Part shown: positions 51,935-59,409 of the stretch, in pieces
How the letters are laid out: every line of letters starts with the position of its first letter
Numbering within the stretch: the first letter of the stretch is position 1
Assembly: GCA_947589345.1 (NCBI GenBank)
Contig: CANQAC010000009.1
Span: forward strand, 1-59,409
Direction of reading: 5' to 3'
Origin: an uncultured Akkermansia sp.
GTDB taxonomy: Bacteria > Verrucomicrobiota > Verrucomicrobiia > Verrucomicrobiales > Akkermansiaceae
DNA length: 59,409 nucleotides
Program-made: the position numbers and the translations under genes
The notes under the pieces: generated by a model
Database searches by the model: none
The model's input: the letters and a program-made list of their open reading frames with translations, nothing else
Told to the model about the DNA's origin: nothing

Positions 51935-54900
51935 ATGAAACTTCACCTTCCTTCGGGTCTCCGCAAGGCGTTGTTGGCCTGCCTTGCCGCGGTAGCTCTG
52001 CCCACTGCCTCCATCCCCACCACCATCGCCTCCGCCTCCGGCATCGCCGCCGCCTTCCTGGCTACCAGCCAGCGAACCATGGCGATGACTGATGATCACA
52101 ATTGGACATCAGCAACTGAAATAGTGGATAGCACTGACGAGAAGCAAGATGGGAAAAATACAGCGGTTGAAGACACTGAATACACGTTACCAACGTCAGA
52201 AAGAGCGTACATCTTCACGAAGGAAGGGGATGACGTAGACATAAAGTTGTCGTCGGAACTCGGCCCAGAGAAACGGGTATTCATATCTCTAGAAGGAGAG
52301 TTTGGCGAAGTGTGGGTCACGGGCTCAGCGCGATTCAACATGGGAAAGGGGGGTAACGGTTTTGAGAGCATATTTAGTGGGAAAATAGGCAAACTTTATG
52401 TGGGCGGCGACGCGCAGCTGTGGTTGAATGGAGTTAATTACACCGATTTGACGACGGAATTGCACTTGGGCGCCACGACATGGACTCATACTTGGGGCAA
52501 TAACTCCCAACTACAAAATGCTGCTCTCGCTTTGGAGGCAAGTACGCTCACTACCTCCGGCAACCTCGTGCTGGAGGAAGATGCCAAAATTGCCTTTGAT
52601 ACAGGTGGAAACAGCGTATTGACGGTCGCCGGAATCAGCGGAGCAGATTATACCCTTACTTTGGGAGGAAACGGTAAAATCGCAGTGAGCGGAGGAGGCA
52701 GTTTGGGCGCTCTTGCGGCGACCGAGGGGAATGTTACTATTGAGATAGGCGACGACAAAGAATTAACCATATCGGGTGAGCTGTCTGCTTCCCAAGATGC
52801 AGTAATCACACTGAGCGGAGGAACCTTCACGGCAAGGGCAGCGACTCTCATAGAGGGTGGATTGGGATTAGATAGTGCAACGTTGAATCTCGGCAAATCT
52901 CTCACGGTTAAGAAGGGTATTTCCGGCGGCGAGTGGAGTGGCACTAATCCAAGCACTGGTACGAAGTCACTCATACTCACCGAGGAGACCGGAGGCATCG
53001 ATCTCGTGGTCGGGGAGGACGGCGCTGACGGTGATGAGAAACTCGTATGGGGCGGGATAAAAATAGGCGATGATTCCCATCGCATCAATTTAGTGAAGAG
53101 GGGAGTCGGGCACCAGGGCTTTAACCAGGGAGATGTCGATATCTATGGCGATGTTACGGTCGAGGCGGGCGTGCTGAGATTCGCGTTGGCAGGAACTGCG
53201 AAAATCCATGGCAAGTTGACCGGAGACGGGCAACTGTACATTCTGCATTCGAATCTGACGATTGATGGTGAGGGAAATGAAATCGCCGGACTCCACTTCG
53301 CTGATGCAACCGCGCTCACCAGTGGCAATGTCGAAGATGTTTTGCAGCTGAAGAACGACATTGTGGTCGGTGAAATTGGCTTCCGGGACTACAATCATTC
53401 GAAAGACAACTCATCTGATAAAGGGAATGCTACCATCAAGCTGGCAGATGACGTAACAGATAAAACCGTATATGTCTTGATGTCCAAGGTTGGCGAGGCT
53501 GGTTCGGCGAGTTGGGACGACTTTTATGCGCAATACAAAACGGGCGGAGGGTTGACGCTTGATGAGGGTATCGGCATTGGGGTGAAAGTCGCCGGCAGCG
53601 AAACGAAAACCTTCACGAATGGAGGTGCGGTAACCGAGGCGTTCAAGGTGACGGGCAGGGGTACGCTGAAGCTTGAGGGGACGGAGGTATACGATTTCCA
53701 AGGAGGGTTGACGCTGGACGGCGGTACGCTGGAGCTGGCGGGAGCAACCGACGGTTTCTTTAAGGTGGGAGGTTCTTGGACATGGACGGACGGTACAGTA
53801 CTGAAGATTTCCGGTAGCAAAGGTCTCACGATTGATCTTACCGGGCTGAGTTCTCTTAACGACGGAATCGTACTCACGCTTGACCTGTCGCAGGAATTTC
53901 TCAGCTCGCTTGACGGCGCGAGCGGTGAGTACCAGCTCTTCAAGTTGGGTGGTGGCAGCTTGACCGGTTTGGATCAATACTTCGCTTTGAGCCAACCCGC
54001 TTGGGAATCATTCAAGAATCTCCAACTTACCAGTGATGGCAAGCTCACATGGGATGTTTTCGACAATCCATTGGTTTGGTACACGGCGAGGGAAGAGAAC
54101 ACGTGGACAGAAAAAGGAGCCGGCTGGGGAGACAATGGCGGCATTTCTTGGGTGAATGATGGCAGCCGGACTGCGAAGTTTGAGGCTGGCACCGGCGGGG
54201 AGGTGACAGTGTCGGGAAAGGTTCAGGCGGCGGCGGTGGAAGTAGCGCAAGGAGAAGGTTGGGAGTTCAATGTCACTCGCGGAAATTCCCTCACCGTGAT
54301 CAACAGCATCACCGTGAGCGGGGGTACCATCAAACTCAGCGGGGACGGAAAAGTCTCGACAAAAAACGTCACGCTCACAGGCGGCAGCCTTGAGTTGGAC
54401 AATACTGATCTCTACTTCTCCGGTAGCATCACCGGCGACGAAGGACAATTAACCGGCACGGGGTACGCGTTCTACACCGGCGGCGGCTCGATGGACTGGA
54501 GTGCCTTCACCGGCAAGTTCGACAACAATGTGTTGGGCGACAGCGTCGGCTACGGCGCAGCGGAGAAGGAGCTCACCATCACCGGTACTGTCGACTTGAA
54601 GAAATCTTTCAAGGCTGATGACGGCACGACGGTGAATCTCAATGGGGACGTGACCTTCAACGGCGGCAAGCTCGTGCTGGGCGACGATGCGAACATTGTG
54701 CTCGGCGGAACCCTGACGGAAGGGTCAGGCGCGGTGAGCGTGACCCACGAGGGAACGGAGAACGGTGAGGGCACGCTGACGGTGAAAATATCTGACGATG
54801 TCTCGCCTTTCAGTGGGGACGGGATGACTTTCGGAGAACGGGTGATTCTCCTTATCGATACAACGGAAGTCCCTTGGGGAACTGCAGGAGATTTGAAGGT

Positions 54901-57900
54901 GGATGGCAAGTTGAAACTCACAGGAGGTGAAGTCATTTTGTCTGGAGAAAATACGATTGAAAATCTGGACACTTCCGGACTTACAAGCAAATTTACACTG
55001 GATGGCTCCCACACAAAAACAACCTTGCAGAGCGACACAGACATTAACGTGGAGGTGGATATGCGAGCGGGAGAACTGCACATTGGCACAGGTGCGGATG
55101 ACTCGAGTACCACACTCACCCTGAAGGGAGGTCTGCGGCATTACGCCGCCACGGATGGTTTAAAGATCACGGGCGCTAACCTCACCTTTGCCGGATCGTT
55201 TACGGCGCACGAGTGGGATGGAGGATTGGATGTGAAGAAGCTCACCATGAACGGAGGTTCACAGACGTTCACAGGAAAAGCCAACGGGGTCACTCTCACT
55301 GTTGACTCGTTGGAAGTGACGGGCGGGTCGCTCACCATGGGGTCGGCGGGCAAGGGGATGACCATCGAAACGGGCGGCATCAACATTACGGGCGGCAAAT
55401 TCAAGTGGGCGGGCGCCGTATTGACGGTGACGGGCGACATCGTTGTAAGCGGCGGCACTTTCGAGCTGGCGTACGGAGAGGGGCTGAAGCTGGCTTGGGA
55501 CGGCGCGATCATCAACGATCCCATCACCCTGTACCTCACCGGGTTCACAGAGGATGCCGTTTCGCTCGGAGGCTACGGGCTCTTCGAGAGCGAATGGCAG
55601 ACTGTCTGGGCGGACAAAATCACCGTGAAGGGCGCAACAGATACCAACAAGCAACTCACCCTCGATGCGGCGACCGGCAAAGTCATCATCAAGGCAGAGG
55701 ATGGGAGCGATGGTCTGTACTGGCCGGGTACCGGAGAAAGTAACGCACTCGTGTGGGGAACCGGCGGTGACGATCAATGGGCTTTAGAAGCCGACAAAGA
55801 GCCGAGCGTCGGGTGGACTACCGAGAAAAAAGTGTACTTGGGAGCAGGTGACACCGCTACGGTCACCCTGAAGGATCCTACTATCACCGCGGCCAGCATC
55901 ACCTTTACCGCGGCCAACGCTGAGGGCGGCTACACCTTTACTTCGGGTGCAGCAGGAGGCTCCACAACCCTCCTGATTCAGGGGAACATGACCAACCATC
56001 CTGAAGGTGCGGCCGGGAATGCCGTGAAGGCTGTTTTCGACGAAAAAGTGACGGTGCATGTGAAGGGAAATTTTATCAGCACGGGAGCAAAGGGAGATTT
56101 CACTTTCAAGAGAAAGTTGCAGGTGGATGGCTTGTTACAGCTCTGGAACAGTTCGGTGCTGCAGCTGGATGAAGGAGGTGTAGTCGACACCTTGGATGCA
56201 TCGTGGAACAATGTCGAGATCAAACTAGGTGGAGACCTCGAGGTAGGGAATTGGTTCTTTGAAGGTGGAGACATCGGAGGGCATTATGCCAGTTTTGCAA
56301 GGACGGGAGATAAGGAGGTATTCATAGATGTCGGCAGAGTGGTAAACGGAAACGCGGGGCAACAAAGTCAGGCAGGCACGTTGGAAGAAACGACGCTGAC
56401 CAGAGGCAACATCTACAGAGGCTTGCTGAACTTCGGTGAGGGCGTCGGCATCAGGAAGAGCAGCGGCACATTGACCTTCGGGGGTACCGAAGACTTCGAG
56501 GTAGGCGGCAGCTATGCGGCGGTCGGTGGCGGTAATATGGTGTTCAACGTGAATGCATCGGCGGGGATGAACGTGGAGATCGGCACGGGGTCGAGCATCA
56601 CCGTTGGTGATGGTAAGAGGCTTGGAGCCGATGGAAGTTTGAAAGGAACAGGTGGCGAACTCATATTAGGAAAAGGAGCCGAAGCTGAATTCACCGGGGG
56701 TGTGGCAGCAGGAGCGAGCTTCAAACAACTGACTCTCAAGGAGAACGCAGCGTTGACTTTCGTCGGGGGTGTGGCAGCAGGGGTGAGATTCGAACGACTG
56801 ACCCTCGGGGAGAGCGCGACGTTGGATGCGGGAGAAGTGGGTGCGCTGAATATCGGCACCCTTGATTTGGGGGCGAGCTCCAAGGTCTCTTTCACGGTAG
56901 GTGAAGGGGCGACGACATTGACGCTCACGCAATTGACGCTGGCACAGGGAGCGACCCTGGAAGCCGGAGGAGCCAGTAAGCTGGACATCGGCAAGCTCAC
57001 CCTCGCCGGGGATGCAACCATTAAGCTGAGCGGCGAAGACGAAGGCATGATCAAACTGGGGAGTGGGATTGGAGGAGGCCATGTTCTGACTATTGCCCTC
57101 ACCGGATTCCTTGATAGTGACTTTGACGATTGGCACGAAACCGGCTACCAGCTCTTCGACCCGGGTATGGACAGGACTTTGCTCGCCGGGTTGCAGGAGC
57201 TCTTTGGGGAAAAGTTGACCGTGGATTTGGGCGAAAATTGGACCTACGACGTTACGCTGGATGAAAACGGTCGATTGATATTCTCTGACAAACTTGACAC
57301 GCGAACCCATACCGGAACCGGCGGAGGATTCGTCTGGAATGAAAAGTCTGCCACTTGGGACGAGCGGAAGGCTTTCGCAGGGGCAAACGCCGTGATTTTT
57401 ACCGGCGCCCAAAATAACACGGTAACGCTCACCATCCCGGGAGAGACGAGGGTGAAAGAAATGACCGTTCAAACGACGGACGGCGGAGTGTACACCTTTG
57501 CTTCGGACGAGGGCGGTCTGTCCGTGGAAAGGGAATTGTTGCTGGGGACGGGGGCTGTTTTCCAAGTGGATACGACCGTGGAGAAGACAGGTACGCTGAC
57601 CGGTCGCGGCGCCCTCACCGTGGACGGTAAGACTTTCACTCTGTTGTCCACCACTAAAAAGCACGACTGGATAGGCGAACTCACCGTGCAGAATGGGGGT
57701 GTTTTCAGCATGGTTGGCACCTTGAAGAATGCCGCCAGCGCACTCGTCGTGGGGACGGGAGGCGGCACGGTGGACCTCGACGGAGCGGAAGCCGTGCTCC
57801 CCGTGGGGGGAAACATCGTGGGTGAAGGCAACGCCCTCACCCTGACCGGCGGCAAACTGGACGACGAAGGCAACTCGCACTTCGGCAAACTGGACTGGAC

Positions 57901-59409
57901 CGGCAGCGAAGGCGCTCTCGGCAGCGCGCGCATCGAAAAATACGGCGAATTCGCCATTGGCGGCACGCTCACCATGGGCGGCAACATCGTTCTTCTCGGC
58001 GGCAGCGCCAAACTCTCCGGAAGCGGCACCATCCAGAAGGGCGGTAGCGTGGAAAATGTGTACGTGCAGTTCCAAGCGGATGATGATGAGGTTACCAGTC
58101 AGGGATGGTTCACGGACAGATTGGGCGGTGTGAAGTTCGGGGCAGGAGTTGGTTTGCAGAAGACCGGGAAGGGTAAGCTCGTCTTTGACGGGACGTCCGG
58201 TACGCTGGACAAAGCGCTGGAAATCGTTGAAGGCTCGCTTTCCCTTAAAGGCGAAGACTACACCCTGAACGGAGAACTTACCGGCGCCGGCGAATTCATC
58301 GTGGCGACCGAGGATTCAGGGAAGACAGTGACCTTGAACGGGGGAGCGAACATGACGGGAGACTTGGCGCTGAGCTGCTACGCGGCGAAACTGAGTCTTG
58401 GGGCGAACGCAACCTTTGGCGGACTTATCAACGATGGAGATAATTTCTGGTACTTGAGTACAAATAATAGAAAACACATCATTGAGAACTCGGGCGACAA
58501 CGTGACCTTGACGCTGAACGTGACGAGCGGTGACAAGGAAGCTCAGGGCGTCAACATCGGTGCGGGTGTGAAGGTCGTGAAAGACGGCGATAAGACGCAG
58601 AAGTTCAAGGAAGCAGAGAACTCAGAGAACGGGCGAGTCACCTTGGCGGGCGGACTGGAAGTGAAAGCCGGAACGCTGGAAATCGAGGGCGCTCATTCGA
58701 CCATCAGCGGAGTTCTCTCCGGAACCGGAGGCACGCTGAGGCTGGTCGGTGACGAAAGCGTTCTGACGATCTCGGGCGGCGGAACATACGGTGGCACTTT
58801 GGAGATAGCGGCGGGCACGATCATCGTCGGTAAAAAAGACTTGACGGTGGGCACCTTCAAGGCGACGGGGGGTACCACCTTGAGGGTGGGGAGCGGCTTG
58901 GAGGACGACCTGAAGGGCGACCTGATCATCGACACCGTAGCCAAAGGAAGTGCGCTCACTACGCTCGAGATAGACAGCGGCAGAAAGGTGAGGCTCGGAG
59001 AAGGCACCCTGAAAGCGACCACGCTGGACCTCATTGGGACGACGGGAGCCGGCTTCGTGATCGACATGACCGGACAGGCGAAACTGGACTTCGACCACAT
59101 CGAGTTGGGGGAAGATAAACTGGTCATTAACCTGGTCGGATACAACGACGAACCGGAGTACCAACTCTTTAAATCGGCAACGTTCGGCAATGTGTGGAAG
59201 GAACTTGTGACCCAAGAGCATAAAAAGTGGACGGACATCTTTGAGATCGCGGTCTCTGATGGTGAAGGGCACAAACTTGATAAGGAACTGTTATTGGATA
59301 GAACGGGCTTGCTCACCATCCTGGAACCGGATGGCATGCTATGGACCGGAGGAGATGACGGCACGTGGGCTGACGATAGTCATGCCCGGAGCTGGAAAGA
59401 CGGGAAAGT
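51935..59409 (+). CDS. Giant beta-helix surface protein, autotransporter type (3' end beyond window)
   Basis: An uninterrupted frame of at least 2491 codons that has no stop before the window ends. I translated it through every line. It opens MKLHLPSGLRKALLACLAAV, a signal peptide whose first six residues equal those of the autotransporter at 16.7-21 kb. After about residue 50 the whole protein consists of short beta strands with Gly and Thr turns (SGGTFTAR, LTLDGGTLELAG), the pattern of right-handed beta-helix passengers. Four large modules can be recognised, each ending with a Tyr-x-Leu-Phe line (for example EYQLF, GYQLF) followed by a Trp motif such as LVWYTAREENTW or FVWNEKSATW, at about residues 714, 1271, 1798 and 2469. 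Whether it ends in a beta-barrel cannot be seen. Confidence 0.92.
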   Translation, partial: MKLHLPSGLRKALLACLAAVALPTASIPTTIASASGIAAAFLATSQRTMAMTDDHNWTSATEIVDSTDEKQDGKNTAVEDTEYTLPTSERAYIFTKEGDDVDIKLSSELGPEKRVFISLEGEFGEVWVTGSARFNMGKGGNGFESIFSGKIGKLYVGGDAQLWLNGVNYTDLTTELHLGATTWTHTWGNNSQLQNAALALEASTLTTSGNLVLEEDAKIAFDTGGNSVLTVAGISGADYTLTLGGNGKIAVSGGGSLGALAATEGNVTIEIGDDKELTISGELSASQDAVITLSGGTFTARAATLIEGGLGLDSATLNLGKSLTVKKGISGGEWSGTNPSTGTKSLILTEETGGIDLVVGEDGADGDEKLVWGGIKIGDDSHRINLVKRGVGHQGFNQGDVDIYGDVTVEAGVLRFALAGTAKIHGKLTGDGQLYILHSNLTIDGEGNEIAGLHFADATALTSGNVEDVLQLKNDIVVGEIGFRDYNHSKDNSSDKGNATIKLADDVTDKTVYVLMSKVGEAGSASWDDFYAQYKTGGGLTLDEGIGIGVKVAGSETKTFTNGGAVTEAFKVTGRGTLKLEGTEVYDFQGGLTLDGGTLELAGATDGFFKVGGSWTWTDGTVLKISGSKGLTIDLTGLSSLNDGIVLTLDLSQEFLSSLDGASGEYQLFKLGGGSLTGLDQYFALSQPAWESFKNLQLTSDGKLTWDVFDNPLVWYTAREENTWTEKGAGWGDNGGISWVNDGSRTAKFEAGTGGEVTVSGKVQAAAVEVAQGEGWEFNVTRGNSLTVINSITVSGGTIKLSGDGKVSTKNVTLTGGSLELDNTDLYFSGSITGDEGQLTGTGYAFYTGGGSMDWSAFTGKFDNNVLGDSVGYGAAEKELTITGTVDLKKSFKADDGTTVNLNGDVTFNGGKLVLGDDANIVLGGTLTEGSGAVSVTHEGTENGEGTLTVKISDDVSPFSGDGMTFGERVILLIDTTEVPWGTAGDLKVDGKLKLTGGEVILSGENTIENLDTSGLTSKFTLDGSHTKTTLQSDTDINVEVDMRAGELHIGTGADDSSTTLTLKGGLRHYAATDGLKITGANLTFAGSFTAHEWDGGLDVKKLTMNGGSQTFTGKANGVTLTVDSLEVTGGSLTMGSAGKGMTIETGGINITGGKFKWAGAVLTVTGDIVVSGGTFELAYGEGLKLAWDGAIINDPITLYLTGFTEDAVSLGGYGLFESEWQTVWADKITVKGATDTNKQLTLDAATGKVIIKAEDGSDGLYWPGTGESNALVWGTGGDDQWALEADKEPSVGWTTEKKVYLGAGDTATVTLKDPTITAASITFTAANAEGGYTFTSGAAGGSTTLLIQGNMTNHPEGAAGNAVKAVFDEKVTVHVKGNFISTGAKGDFTFKRKLQVDGLLQLWNSSVLQLDEGGVVDTLDASWNNVEIKLGGDLEVGNWFFEGGDIGGHYASFARTGDKEVFIDVGRVVNGNAGQQSQAGTLEETTLTRGNIYRGLLNFGEGVGIRKSSGTLTFGGTEDFEVGGSYAAVGGGNMVFNVNASAGMNVEIGTGSSITVGDGKRLGADGSLKGTGGELILGKGAEAEFTGGVAAGASFKQLTLKENAALTFVGGVAAGVRFERLTLGESATLDAGEVGALNIGTLDLGASSKVSFTVGEGATTLTLTQLTLAQGATLEAGGASKLDIGKLTLAGDATIKLSGEDEGMIKLGSGIGGGHVLTIALTGFLDSDFDDWHETGYQLFDPGMDRTLLAGLQELFGEKLTVDLGENWTYDVTLDENGRLIFSDKLDTRTHTGTGGGFVWNEKSATWDERKAFAGANAVIFTGAQNNTVTLTIPGETRVKEMTVQTTDGGVYTFASDEGGLSVERELLLGTGAVFQVDTTVEKTGTLTGRGALTVDGKTFTLLSTTKKHDWIGELTVQNGGVFSMVGTLKNAASALVVGTGGGTVDLDGAEAVLPVGGNIVGEGNALTLTGGKLDDEGNSHFGKLDWTGSEGALGSARIEKYGEFAIGGTLTMGGNIVLLGGSAKLSGSGTIQKGGSVENVYVQFQADDDEVTSQGWFTDRLGGVKFGAGVGLQKTGKGKLVFDGTSGTLDKALEIVEGSLSLKGEDYTLNGELTGAGEFIVATEDSGKTVTLNGGANMTGDLALSCYAAKLSLGANATFGGLINDGDNFWYLSTNNRKHIIENSGDNVTLTLNVTSGDKEAQGVNIGAGVKVVKDGDKTQKFKEAENSENGRVTLAGGLEVKAGTLEIEGAHSTISGVLSGTGGTLRLVGDESVLTISGGGTYGGTLEIAAGTIIVGKKDLTVGTFKATGGTTLRVGSGLEDDLKGDLIIDTVAKGSALTTLEIDSGRKVRLGEGTLKATTLDLIGTTGAGFVIDMTGQAKLDFDHIELGEDKLVINLVGYNDEPEYQLFKSATFGNVWKELVTQEHKKWTDIFEIAVSDGEGHKLDKELLLDRTGLLTILEPDGMLWTGGDDGTWADDSHARSWKDGK
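56693..56830 (+). repeat. 69-bp tandem duplication inside the giant gene
   Basis: Two adjacent 23-residue units, GGVAAGASFKQLTLKENA and GGVAAGVRFERLTLGESA plus flanks. The DNA is still similar, which suggests a recent duplication of one helix coil. Confidence 0.8.

Noticed and set aside
51908..59364. A series of long minus-strand frames across the giant gene
   Set aside because: They are antisense to an uninterrupted 2491-codon frame with a signal peptide and regular beta-helix composition; their translations are Pro/Ser/Val-rich and have no family resemblance.
1..59409. CRISPR array or defence island
   Set aside because: No regularly spaced repeats with unique spacers and no cas-like gene were seen; the repeats found are coding tandem repeats or isolated intergenic elements.

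Overview
The window looks like a chromosomal segment of a Gram-negative, gut-type Verrucomicrobiota bacterium (Akkermansia-like or a relative). This is an inference from gene content: two autotransporter-type surface proteins, a GH89 alpha-N-acetylglucosaminidase that suits mucin glycan degradation, a planctomycete/verrucomicrobial style pair of ECF sigma factor and Ser/Thr kinase, a type II secretion/pilus block with two tandem GspE/PilB ATPases, and sigma-54. No 16S rRNA or complete tRNA gene is present, so the lineage is not proven.

Layout. 1-1.6 kb: an IS30-family insertion sequence with recognisable inverted ends. 1.7-7.2 kb: a tight operon of parvulin-type PPIase, aroA, dnaG and rpoN. 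7.4-9.9 kb: a membrane-anchored protein with a transglutaminase-like domain. 10.2-13.7 kb (minus): pheS-pheT. 14-16.5 kb (minus): a dynamin-like GTPase and a small GCI-motif protein. 16.7-21 kb (minus): a 1432-residue autotransporter with its own beta-barrel. 21.3-24 kb (minus): pyruvate phosphate dikinase. 24.3-27.6 kb: an RpiB-GlyA fusion, then gpmI. 27.6-29 kb (minus): a LolA-like protein and a small membrane protein. 29.3-30 kb: rpmB and a small integrase-arm-like protein. 30-32 kb (minus): prfA-prmC. 32.1-36.9 kb: plsY, gpsA, ECF sigma, Ser/Thr kinase. 36.9-44.4 kb (minus): GspE/PilB x2, GspF/PilC, GspG-like pseudopilin, then GH89. 44.7-47.1 kb: a coiled-coil membrane protein. 47.1-51.5 kb (minus): a 1450-residue secreted M16 peptidase with an extra C-terminal domain. 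51.9 kb to the window end: an open reading frame of at least 2491 codons for a giant beta-helix surface protein that continues past the edge.

Two patterns run through the window. First, Shine-Dalgarno sequences are nearly absent, and several genes have a good -35/-10 pair whose -10 box ends only 6-9 nt before the start codon, which predicts leaderless mRNAs. Second, the autotransporter at 16.7-21 kb is flanked by two inverted copies of a ~75-bp intergenic hairpin element and has a perfect dyad between the -35 and -10 of its promoter. The two autotransporter-type proteins begin with the same six residues (MKLHLP).

Functionally the window mixes housekeeping (replication priming, translation, glycolysis/gluconeogenesis, phospholipid and aromatic amino acid synthesis) with envelope and secretion functions (autotransporters, T2SS-like machine, secreted GH89 and M16 enzymes, LolA-like carrier, dynamin-like GTPase).
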